Positions 19,329 through 26,980 of a stretch of DNA of 64,000 nt are shown one piece after another (the stretch's first letter is position 1; each line of letters begins with the position of its first letter). The notes beneath the pieces were generated by a model that did no database searches, was not told the origin of the DNA, and saw only the letters and a program-made list of their open reading frames with translations. The position numbers and the translations under genes were made by a program. This stretch comes from an uncultured Prevotellaceae bacterium (GTDB lineage: Bacteria > Bacteroidota > Bacteroidia > Bacteroidales > Bacteroidaceae). Where the stretch lies: contig CAMJZV010000013.1 of the NCBI GenBank assembly GCA_946410305.1, forward strand, positions 1-64,000, read 5' to 3'.

Positions 19329-21653
19329 ATGAATAGAACGACAAAGTATTTGCTGGCTTTGCTGCTGATGGGCAGCGGCAGTGTGATGGCACAACACAAG
19401 CTGGACCCGATGGTGAGCGCCTACGTACAGCAGGCAAAGACAAGGCGTGCTGCAGCGACAGAAGAACAGAAGCCCGGCCTCTTCATGGTAAACGTCCAGG
19501 CGGATGCCAACCCCGACGAGGTGAGCACACAAATAACCGAAAGAGGCGCAGAAGTGAAGGCGGCAATGGGTCACATGCTGATGGTCGCTGCCACAGCCGC
19601 GCAGCTGCCGGCTATTGCCCAGCTGGAGGGAGTGACGAATATCGCGATAGGCACGAAACCCCTGCCGAAACTCGATACGTCGCGAAAGGTTACTCACACT
19701 GACGAGGTGCAGAACGGCACGGGCGAGCAACTGCCACAGGCCTACAACGGCGATGGTGTCATCATTGGCGTCATAGACTCTGGTTTCGATTTCACCCATC
19801 CCGTTTTCAAAGACGACAAAGGCAATCTGCGCATCAAGGCTGTCTATATGTCCGGCATGACCTATACCGATGGAAAGGGCAAGAAGGCGGTGGTTGACGG
19901 CAAGGAAGTGGACGGTTCGCTCTTCGACACGCCCGACATGATACTCGACACCCTGCAGCTGAAGCAGACCAACACATACCACGGCACGCACGTAGCCGGA
20001 TGTGCTGCAGCCAGTCCGGTGGCCAACGTGAAGGGCATTGCTGGCGGCAGTCTCGCCGGCATAGCGCCTAAGGCCGAGCTCATTCTCAGCGAGACGTATG
20101 CCGACGAGAAACAAAACAAGAAATACGAAGGAAGCACTACCGAAGTAGAAGTGCTCAATGTTATCCTTGCGATGAACTACATGGAGGAGTATGCCAAGAA
20201 AGCCGGCAAACCCCTGCTGGTGACGATGAGCATGAATTCTGCAGCAGGTCCACACGACGGCACCGGTGCCGAGTCGCTGGCATATAAGTACTTCTGCGAC
20301 AGAGGCAACATCATGACCATTGCCAGCGGCAACGAAGGAAACGAAAATTGTCACGTCCACAAGACGATAGATGCCGCCCATCCCCTCAAGGTGTTGTTTG
20401 GCCGCAACAACGAATCCAGTCTCATCAACTACCTGTTCACTGACAAGCCCGTCAACATCAGACTCTTCATCTACGACATTGCGCAGAAGACGGAGCTGGC
20501 CACCACGAAGACATACCAGCTGGTCAACGGCATCAAGTCGCAGGCAACCATATCCAAGGACGGTGAGGAGGCTTTCAAGGACGAGCTGAGCAAGGACCTG
20601 CTGAAACTGTTGAAAGACGGTGAAGGCCAAAGCCGTTATTACAATTCGGGCGGTGCGCTGGCTGTTAAAAACGGTATCGGCGAGACACCGGACCCGAAGG
20701 GAGGCACCCGCTCTGTGACCAACACGATCATTCAGTCCATTGGAACAATCATCAATAGCAACATCAGAATAGGCGTAGAGATGACGGCTAACGAGAGCGT
20801 CGAGCAGCGTGGATGGATCAACTCCAATAGCGGTGGCGAGTTTGAGAATGTCGAGGGCTTCGACCAGGCTTCTGCCGATGTCAGCGTTGGCGACCTCTGC
20901 ACCACTGGTGTACCCATCAGCGTGGGTTCATGGTCGGCCAGCAATCTGGTCGTTGACGAACCTGGCGCGCAACCAGAACCCGACAAGAGTGAAACGGTAG
21001 GTGACATCTCCAGATACACCAGCTATGGCATTGACTATGCCGGCCATCAGCACCCCTTCGTCGTAACACCCGGCAACTGCATCTATAGCGCCAGCAACTC
21101 GTTCCTGGACGATGAGTCGAACGACGTCATTGCCAAGCAGGACTTCTCCAACCAGTTCAAAGGGCAGACCGCCCCACGCAGTTACCGATGGGTGAAGGCC
21201 AACGGCACATCGATGGCAACGCCCATCGCGGCAGGCATCATTGCCCTGTGGCTGCAGGCTGCCCGCGACAAGGGCATCACGCTGACCATCGACAAGGTGA
21301 AGGAAATCATCGAGCATAGCACCGATACTGACGAGTTTACCCAGAAGGCGGGCATCCGTGCCGGTCATGGCAAGCTCAATGCTTACAAGGGAATACTCTA
21401 TGTGCTGGGACTGCCAACAGCCATCAGCGAGCTCAGTCAGCACCAACCGGAGGGGGTTACTTTCCGCATGGCCGACGGCCGACTCTATGCCGAGGGTGTC
21501 GACGACGGCACGGCAGTCACACTCTACAACCTGTCGGGAACCATCGTGCGCCAGTCGCACATGGCAGGGGGCAGCGTCAGCCTCGACGGACTGCAGCCGG
21601 GTGTCTATGCCGTACAGATAGGTCGATTAGGCTCAACACTCATTCGATTATAA
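19329..21653 (+). CDS. Secreted S8 (subtilisin-like) serine protease
   Basis: 774 residues with a signal peptide ending SVMAQ. The catalytic triad is clear: D150 in GVIDSGFD, H221 in YHGTHVAG and S628 in GTSMATP. The long distance between His and Ser accommodates an inserted domain (about 350-530), as in C5a-peptidase-like or Bacteroidota S8 proteins. The C-terminal about 75 residues (LYNLSGTIVRQS through GVYAVQIG) resemble the secretion/sorting domains of exported Bacteroidota proteins. Base composition looks slightly more G/C-rich than its neighbours. It is a single gene; substrate unknown. Confidence 0.93.
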   Translation: MNRTTKYLLALLLMGSGSVMAQHKLDPMVSAYVQQAKTRRAAATEEQKPGLFMVNVQADANPDEVSTQITERGAEVKAAMGHMLMVAATAAQLPAIAQLEGVTNIAIGTKPLPKLDTSRKVTHTDEVQNGTGEQLPQAYNGDGVIIGVIDSGFDFTHPVFKDDKGNLRIKAVYMSGMTYTDGKGKKAVVDGKEVDGSLFDTPDMILDTLQLKQTNTYHGTHVAGCAAASPVANVKGIAGGSLAGIAPKAELILSETYADEKQNKKYEGSTTEVEVLNVILAMNYMEEYAKKAGKPLLVTMSMNSAAGPHDGTGAESLAYKYFCDRGNIMTIASGNEGNENCHVHKTIDAAHPLKVLFGRNNESSLINYLFTDKPVNIRLFIYDIAQKTELATTKTYQLVNGIKSQATISKDGEEAFKDELSKDLLKLLKDGEGQSRYYNSGGALAVKNGIGETPDPKGGTRSVTNTIIQSIGTIINSNIRIGVEMTANESVEQRGWINSNSGGEFENVEGFDQASADVSVGDLCTTGVPISVGSWSASNLVVDEPGAQPEPDKSETVGDISRYTSYGIDYAGHQHPFVVTPGNCIYSASNSFLDDESNDVIAKQDFSNQFKGQTAPRSYRWVKANGTSMATPIAAGIIALWLQAARDKGITLTIDKVKEIIEHSTDTDEFTQKAGIRAGHGKLNAYKGILYVLGLPTAISELSQHQPEGVTFRMADGRLYAEGVDDGTAVTLYNLSGTIVRQSHMAGGSVSLDGLQPGVYAVQIGRLGSTLIRL

Positions 21654-21702
21654 CCAAAACGGGTTATCAAGAATCATACAATAAATAACATATCCCAAAA
21701 CA

Positions 21703-22869
21703 ATGAAACAGAAAACGCTATGGGTGCTGACCGTCATCATGACCTACGGTTTTGTAATGACATCATGTTCTAACAGCGACTCTCCAGTAGTGCCACCAAC
21801 TGACGAGGTGGAAACACTACTACAAAAGATGACGCTACGTGAAAAGATTGGACAGATGTTCTATATCCGCATTGAGTCGCTTGACCCCTCAATAGAATGG
21901 ACTACCTACGACGACTTGGCGGCCCTCAAGAATCAGGAGATAACCATGAAAATGAGGAATACCAATGAAGAATACCCCGTGGGTGGCATCATCTTGTATG
22001 CATGGAACATTGAGAACGAAGCACAGTTGGGCACCATCATCCCGCAGATACGATCGCTGAAAGGACATCCGTTGCTCTGCATTGACGAGGAAGGTGGAAG
22101 GGTGTCGCGCATCGCCAATAATCCGAACTTTAACGTCAAGAAATACGCATCAATGGCGTCTATCGGTGAAACGGGCGACCCAAAGAATGCCTACGAATGT
22201 GGCAACACCATCGGTACCTACCTGAAGAAATACGACTTCGACATCGACTTTGCTCCCGTGGCTGACGTGAACACCAATCCGGACAACATCATCATCGGTC
22301 CCCGTGCCTTCAGCGACAAGCCTGAGGTGGCAGCACCGATGGTGACAAACTACCTGCAGGGACTGAAGGATGCGGGTATTACAGGTTGCATCAAGCACTT
22401 CCCTGGTCATGGTGACACAACGGCCGATACGCACACGGGCTATGTACAGTCGCTGAAGACTTGGGAGGAAATGAAGAACTGTGAGATGATAACCTTCTGT
22501 GCAGGCATACAATGGGGGTGTCAACTTATCATGACTGCACACATCGCTGTACCTAATGTAACAGGTTCTACCATTCCCTCTACGATGTCATCCATCGTCT
22601 TGCAAGACAAGCTGCGCGGTGAGTTAGGCTACAAGAACATCATCATCACCGACGGTATGGAAATGGGGGCTATCACCCAGCACTATACCAGTGGGGAGGC
22701 GGCTGTGGGCAGCATCAAGGCCGGTGTGGACATCGTGCTGGGCCCCCGTGACTTCACCGAGGCGTTCGATGCCGTCATGGATGCCGTGAAGAATGGTTCC
22801 ATCAGTGAGGAACGCATCAACCAGAGTGTGCGTCGCATCCTGACGCTCAGACTAGCCATGAATCGCTAA
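21703..22869 (+). CDS. nagZ: GH3 beta-N-acetylhexosaminidase lipoprotein (NagZ-like)
   Basis: Removes beta-N-acetylglucosamine from muropeptides or similar amino-sugar glycans. 388 residues in one GH3 barrel. The NagZ signature KHFPGHGDTTADTHTG supplies the Asp-His acid/base pair (D242, H244), and ITDGMEMGAI supplies the nucleophile D317. Unlike cytosolic E. coli NagZ it has a lipoprotein signal peptide (MTSCSN, Cys22), so it probably acts outside the inner membrane. A terminator follows. Confidence 0.92.
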   Translation: MKQKTLWVLTVIMTYGFVMTSCSNSDSPVVPPTDEVETLLQKMTLREKIGQMFYIRIESLDPSIEWTTYDDLAALKNQEITMKMRNTNEEYPVGGIILYAWNIENEAQLGTIIPQIRSLKGHPLLCIDEEGGRVSRIANNPNFNVKKYASMASIGETGDPKNAYECGNTIGTYLKKYDFDIDFAPVADVNTNPDNIIIGPRAFSDKPEVAAPMVTNYLQGLKDAGITGCIKHFPGHGDTTADTHTGYVQSLKTWEEMKNCEMITFCAGIQWGCQLIMTAHIAVPNVTGSTIPSTMSSIVLQDKLRGELGYKNIIITDGMEMGAITQHYTSGEAAVGSIKAGVDIVLGPRDFTEAFDAVMDAVKNGSISEERINQSVRRILTLRLAMNR

Positions 22870-22910
22870 CAATATTAGCAACAGAAACAAGGTAATAATA
22901 ATAAAAGAGT

Positions 22911-22940
22911 AAAGACACCCCGTTATGGAGTGTCTTTTTT
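22911..22940 (+). terminator. Intrinsic terminator after nagZ
   Basis: AAGACAC...GTGTCTT stem followed by five T. Confidence 0.85.
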
Positions 22941-22995
22941 CAGACTTCCGCTCGAAAAAACACAAGAAAATCTTGGTTTTTTCCTCGCTTATTCG

Positions 22996-23003
22996 TACCT
23001 TTG
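22996..23003 (+). promoter_or_regulatory. -7 box of the nusB operon
   Basis: TACCTTTG, 41 bases before the nusB ATG. Confidence 0.7.
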
Positions 23004-23044
23004 CACCTGATAAGAGTATCAAATAGCTATTTTAGAAAGAAATT

Positions 23045-23983
23045 ATGATTAATAGAGAACTCATTAGAACAAAGATAGTGCAGTTAACCTATGCGTACTA
23101 TCAGAATGGAAGCAAGAACATAGAATCAGCTGAGAAAGAGCTGATATTTAGTCTATCAAAAGCCTATGACCTTTACAATTACTTGTTAGCCCTTATTGTG
23201 GGCATCACTCAGGAGGCCCGCCGCCATGTGGAGGTCGCCCAGTCGCGTGCACAGCGTGAAGGTTTGGCAATGCCCTCACAAAAGTTCACTATGAACCGTT
23301 TCGCCCTTCAGTTGGAGGAGAATAAGATGCTTAACGAGTTCATGGAGACCCAGAAAAAGAACTGGAACGACGAACCCGAATTCCTCAAGAAGATTTACAC
23401 ACAGATCACCGAGAGCCAGATCTATCAGGACTACATGGCCTCACCCGATGACAGCTACGACGCTGACCGTGAATTGTGGCGCAAGCTGTATCGTACGCTC
23501 ATCGAGAACAATCCCGACCTCGACAGTCTGCTGGAAGAGCAGAGCATCTACTGGAATGACGACAAGGAGATTGTCGACACCTTCGTCGTGAAGACCATCA
23601 AGCGTTTCGACGAGAAGAACAAGGGACATCAGGAGCTATTGCCCGAATACGACAGTGAGGAGGACAAGGAATATGCCCGCAAGTTGTTCCGTGCCTCAAT
23701 CATGAATGCTGATGAATATCAGCGTTATATGAGTGAAGCTTCTCGTAACTGGGACTTCTCGCGTCTCGCTTATATGGACATCGTCATCATGCAGATTGCT
23801 ATCGCTGAGATGATGACATTCCCAAGCATCCCCGTCAATGTCAGCATCAATGAGTATGTGGAAATTTCCAAGCTTTACTCTACCCCACGTAGTGCTGGCT
23901 ACATCAACGGTATGCTCGACGCCATTGCCCGCCACCTCATTGAGAAGGGTGTGCTGCTGAAGCACATGGCACCGAGACAGTAA
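23045..23983 (+). CDS. nusB: Transcription antitermination protein NusB (long Bacteroidota form)
   Basis: Binds boxA RNA with NusE (S10) in rRNA antitermination. 312 residues, about twice the E. coli protein. The NusB fold proper is at the C-terminus (about 165-300: SRLAYMDIVIMQIAIAEM, then SINEYVEISKLYSTPRSAGY and NGMLDAI). The N-terminal half, starting MINRELIRTKIVQLTYAYYQ, is an extension seen in Bacteroidota NusB. First gene of an apparent operon with yajC, ybbR, coaE and DUF5606. Confidence 0.93.
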   Translation: MINRELIRTKIVQLTYAYYQNGSKNIESAEKELIFSLSKAYDLYNYLLALIVGITQEARRHVEVAQSRAQREGLAMPSQKFTMNRFALQLEENKMLNEFMETQKKNWNDEPEFLKKIYTQITESQIYQDYMASPDDSYDADRELWRKLYRTLIENNPDLDSLLEEQSIYWNDDKEIVDTFVVKTIKRFDEKNKGHQELLPEYDSEEDKEYARKLFRASIMNADEYQRYMSEASRNWDFSRLAYMDIVIMQIAIAEMMTFPSIPVNVSINEYVEISKLYSTPRSAGYINGMLDAIARHLIEKGVLLKHMAPRQ

Positions 23984-24017
23984 CATTGAAATAACAAAAC
24001 AACAGAATAAAACAATT

Positions 24018-24341
24018 ATGACACAGTTTTTCCTCGCTGCACAGGCCGCTCAGGGCGGTGGCAGCATGACCAGTTTCCTGATTATGATGGTAGCCATCTT
24101 CGCCATCATGTACTTCTTTATGATTCGTCCCCAGCAGAAGCGCCAGAAGGAGATTCAGAATTTCCAGAACTCACTGCAGGAGGGTACTCCCGTCGTTACT
24201 GGTGGCGGTATCTATGGCACCGTAAAGAAGATTGACCTGGCCAGTGGCATCATCGAAGTAAAGATTGCCGACGGCGTTGTCATCAAGGTCGACAAGGGCT
24301 ACGTCTACAAGGATACTGCCAGCACACCGATGCAGAAGTAA
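24018..24341 (+). CDS. yajC: Preprotein translocase subunit YajC
   Basis: Small accessory of SecDF in protein export, in the inner membrane. 107 residues: one membrane helix (about 18-38: FLIMMVAIFAIMYFFMI) immediately followed by the diagnostic RPQQKRQKE, then a short cytosolic domain with GTPVVTGGGIYGTV. Lies 34 bases after nusB. Confidence 0.96.
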   Translation: MTQFFLAAQAAQGGGSMTSFLIMMVAIFAIMYFFMIRPQQKRQKEIQNFQNSLQEGTPVVTGGGIYGTVKKIDLASGIIEVKIADGVVIKVDKGYVYKDTASTPMQK

Positions 24342-24353
24342 GAGGTGAGAAGC

Positions 24354-24392
24354 TTCTCCCACCTAAAGGTAGGAGTGTGGCACGCAATGGAG
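24354..24392 (+). repeat. REP-like hairpin with TGTGGC box, copy B
   Basis: CTCC-c-ACCT-aa-AGGT-a-GGAG is followed directly by TGTGGCACGCAATGG. Compared with copy C at 42571 the stem changes CTTC/GAAG to CTCC/GGAG on both sides. It lies in the yajC-ybbR gap. Confidence 0.7.
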
Positions 24393-24408
24393 TGAGAGGT
24401 TAGAAACG

Positions 24409-25386
24409 ATGGGTATCAAACGGATATTTGTCACTATCAGGAACTTCTTGTTCAGCAATGTGAACAAGCAGTTCTTGATTTTCATGTTCTTCCTCTTCCT
24501 TTCCGGCATCTTCTGGCTCATCATCACACTCAACGAGACCTACGAGAAGGACATCAAGATACCTGTACAGGTGGTGGGCATCCCGAAGAACGTGGTACTT
24601 ACCTCAGTACCTGTTGACACGGTACGAGCCACCATCCGCGACAAGGGCTGGGTCATGATGGTTTACCTCTATACTGACCGACTAGGCATCATTCAGATAC
24701 CGTTTAAAAACTATGACCGCGGTCGTGGCACCGGTACTGTTGGCACAAACGATCTAAAGCGTATCATTGAGTCGCGTCTGGAACTCTCGTCGAAGGTCAC
24801 GGCCGTCAAGCCCGACCACATGGAGTTCTCCTACAACAATGGTGAGTGCCGTCGAGTACCCATCCGTTGGGCAGGTCGCGTCATTCCCGACCAGCTCTAC
24901 TTTATCTCACATGTAGACTATATGCCCGACAGCGTAGAGATCTATGCCTCGAAAGAAAAGCTCGACAGCATTCGTGCTGTCTATACCGAGGCACTCAACT
25001 ACGTCAACTTCCGCGACACACTGACCATCGACTGTCAGCTGGCACATATCAACGATGTCAAGATCGTTCCCGAGCGTGTGCGCATCCGTTTCCATACTGA
25101 CGTGCTCACCGAGGAGACCATCAGCTACGTGCCCATTCGTTGTCTCAACCTGCCCGAAGGTAAGGTGTTGCGCACCTTCCCGCGCTATGCTAAGGTGCAT
25201 TTTGTGGCAGGTGTCAGTCAGATACGCTCCTTGCGTGCTGAAGACTTCCTGGTTGTCGCTGACTTTCGTGAAATCATGGTAAGCCATAAGGAGAAGTGCA
25301 ACCTCTACCTGCGCGAGGTACCACGCGGTGTCAGCCGTGCTGTCCTCGACACCAAACAGGTCGACTATCTGATAGAAGAAGAATGA
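24409..25386 (+). CDS. YbbR-like domain protein (CdaR-like)
   Basis: 325 residues: one N-terminal membrane helix (about 20-42: FLIFMFFLFLSGIFWLIITL) and an extracytoplasmic region with YbbR-type repeats (PVQVVGIPKNVVLTSVPVD and later repeats). In Gram-positive bacteria YbbR/CdaR regulates the cyclic-di-AMP synthase CdaA; no cdaA gene is in this window, so that link is not supported here. Its stop overlaps the coaE start (ATGA). Confidence 0.88.
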   Translation: MGIKRIFVTIRNFLFSNVNKQFLIFMFFLFLSGIFWLIITLNETYEKDIKIPVQVVGIPKNVVLTSVPVDTVRATIRDKGWVMMVYLYTDRLGIIQIPFKNYDRGRGTGTVGTNDLKRIIESRLELSSKVTAVKPDHMEFSYNNGECRRVPIRWAGRVIPDQLYFISHVDYMPDSVEIYASKEKLDSIRAVYTEALNYVNFRDTLTIDCQLAHINDVKIVPERVRIRFHTDVLTEETISYVPIRCLNLPEGKVLRTFPRYAKVHFVAGVSQIRSLRAEDFLVVADFREIMVSHKEKCNLYLREVPRGVSRAVLDTKQVDYLIEEE

Positions 25387-25919
25387 AGATAGGTATTACG
25401 GGTGGCATCGGCTCTGGCAAGAGCTACGTCTGCAAACTACTCAAGGCACACGGCATCGAGGTCTACGACTGCGACCAAGCAGCCAAGCGCATCATCCGCA
25501 CCTCGGAAGAGGTCCGCCAAAAGCTGCTACAGCTCATCGGTTCCCTGGAGAAGGCCGATATTGCCCGTTTCCTGCTGGAGAGCGAGACTAACGCCAAGAA
25601 GATTGACGCCATTGTCCACCCTGCCGTCTTCCACGACTTCGAAGAGAGCGGTTACCAATGGATGGAGAGCGCTATCCTCTATGAGTCAGGCGCCAATAAA
25701 CTCGTCGACCGCGTCGTCGTCGTCACCGCCCCTGAGGAGATACGTATCCAGCGCGTCATGCAGCGCGACACCATCAGCCGCGAGAAAGCCCTCCAATGGA
25801 TGCAGCGCCAGTGGCCACAAGAAGAGCTGCGTCGTCGCGCTGACTACGAGATTCTCAACGACGGTCATGCAGACCTCAACGAGCAAATAGAAGCATTATT
25901 AAAAAGAATAGAAATATGA
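25383..25919 (+). CDS. coaE: Dephospho-CoA kinase
   Basis: Last step of coenzyme A synthesis: phosphorylates the 3'-OH of dephospho-CoA. 178 residues from the ATG that overlaps the ybbR stop. MKIGITGGIGSGKS is the P-loop start, followed by YDCDQAAKRI and the VDRVVVVTAPEEIRIQRVMQRD segment of the CoaE family. A longer in-frame opening exists (from 25296) but would run through ybbR, so I reject it. The stop overlaps the next start (ATGA). Confidence 0.96.
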   Translation: MKIGITGGIGSGKSYVCKLLKAHGIEVYDCDQAAKRIIRTSEEVRQKLLQLIGSLEKADIARFLLESETNAKKIDAIVHPAVFHDFEESGYQWMESAILYESGANKLVDRVVVVTAPEEIRIQRVMQRDTISREKALQWMQRQWPQEELRRRADYEILNDGHADLNEQIEALLKRIEI

Positions 25920-26356
25920 AACAAACCATTTTAGCAATCTCCGGCAAGCCCGGACTCTACAAATTAGTATCACGTGCCAAGAACAGCCTCATCGTCGAGG
26001 CTCTGGACGAGACCCACAAGCGCATCCCTGCCTTTGGCACCGACCGCATCACCTCACTGGCCGACATCGCCATGTTCACAGAGACTGACGACGTGCCCCT
26101 CATGAAGGTTCTCGCCTCTATGCGCGACCTGGAGCAGGGCAAGCCCAGCAGTGTGAACTTCAAGAAGGCTACTCCCGCCGAGCTCCACGAGTATTTCTCA
26201 AAGGTACTGCCCGAGTGGGATCAGGACCGTGTACAGAACTCACACATCAAGAAGCTCATCCAGTGGTACGACATCCTCGTCAAGGCTGGCATCACCGACT
26301 TCGAAGAGGAGATGGCACCCACCGAGGGCGACAACATTGACGACCGTAAGGACTAA
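25916..26356 (+). CDS. DUF5606 protein
   Basis: 146 residues, translationally coupled to coaE. Begins MKQTILAISGKPGLYKLVSR, the recognisable start of the DUF5606 family found in Bacteroidota. The first about 60 residues look like a small beta barrel and the remainder is helical (KATPAELHEYFSKVLPEWD). No catalytic motif is evident; function unknown. Last gene of the nusB operon, followed by a terminator. Confidence 0.85.
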   Translation: MKQTILAISGKPGLYKLVSRAKNSLIVEALDETHKRIPAFGTDRITSLADIAMFTETDDVPLMKVLASMRDLEQGKPSSVNFKKATPAELHEYFSKVLPEWDQDRVQNSHIKKLIQWYDILVKAGITDFEEEMAPTEGDNIDDRKD

Positions 26357-26371
26357 TCATTCACATAAACA

Positions 26372-26404
26372 AAAAAGAGGATGTTTTGCATCCTCTTTTT
26401 TTGT
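26372..26404. terminator. Bidirectional terminator between DUF5606 and nrdG
   Basis: AAAGAGGATG pairs with CATCCTCTTT around a short loop, with A and T runs on both sides. It can end both convergent transcripts. Confidence 0.85.
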
Positions 26405-26405
26405 T

Positions 26406-26888
26406 TTATATTGCAATATCGCGCTGACGCCAGAAGCGATAGGTGATATCTTCAAAGGAACCGTCCTCGCGCTGGCGGTAGAGGCGCTGGTTGGTGGTAG
26501 GCGACTTCAAGGGACCGAGATGTTTGATGTATGGTCCTATCTTCAGATAGTCGAAGTCGGCCTTGTTGACAGCTGACGACACGCGGAGGCGTCCGCTATA
26601 CCACGCCACCTTGAACTGCGGATAGGTCTCGTGGATGTATTGCGCCAACTGGTTGACACCGACAGGATCGGCATCACCACCCATGAACGACAGACAGGTG
26701 ATATCATCTCCGTAACGCTCTACGAAAGCATCGATAGCATCCGTATCCAATGGCATACCGATATCATCCCAAAGGTAGCGGCTATGGCACCCTGGACAAT
26801 GGCATGGACAGTTGGAGATATTGATGGCTAAGGTTACCTCATCTGGTATCTCCTGGAAAACAACCCCTGTATTTACGTATTTAAGCAT
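26406..26888 (-). CDS. nrdG: Anaerobic ribonucleotide reductase activating protein
   Basis: Radical-SAM enzyme that makes the glycyl radical on NrdD. 160 residues, normal length. The cluster-binding CX3CX2C lies in NCPCHCPGCHS (about residue 27-37), followed by SRYLW. LSFMGGDADP is the next radical-SAM element. It lies 92 bases downstream of nrdD on the same strand. Confidence 0.94.
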   Translation of the reverse strand: MLKYVNTGVVFQEIPDEVTLAINISNCPCHCPGCHSRYLWDDIGMPLDTDAIDAFVERYGDDITCLSFMGGDADPVGVNQLAQYIHETYPQFKVAWYSGRLRVSSAVNKADFDYLKIGPYIKHLGPLKSPTTNQRLYRQREDGSFEDITYRFWRQRDIAI

Positions 26889-26903
26889 ATTTCTTTTTTA
26901 TCT

Positions 26904-26975
26904 GCAGCGGACTACAGGACTTCAGGACTATTCATATGTGTGTTGTCGTGTCTTGTTAATCCTGTAGTCCGTTGC
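26904..26975. repeat. 16-bp inverted repeat between nrdD and nrdG
   Basis: GCAGCGGACTACAGGA (26904-26919) and its near-perfect complement (26960-26975, one mismatch) flank a 40-base centre. The left side also shows GGACTaCA/GGACTtCA octamer repeats. Confidence 0.7.
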
Positions 26976-26980
26976 TCATA

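Noticed and set aside
19293..20630. 445-codon open frame on the minus strand opposite the subtilase gene
   Set aside because: It is an antisense shadow of a gene with an intact catalytic triad; the product has no recognisable domain and a composition dictated by the other strand.
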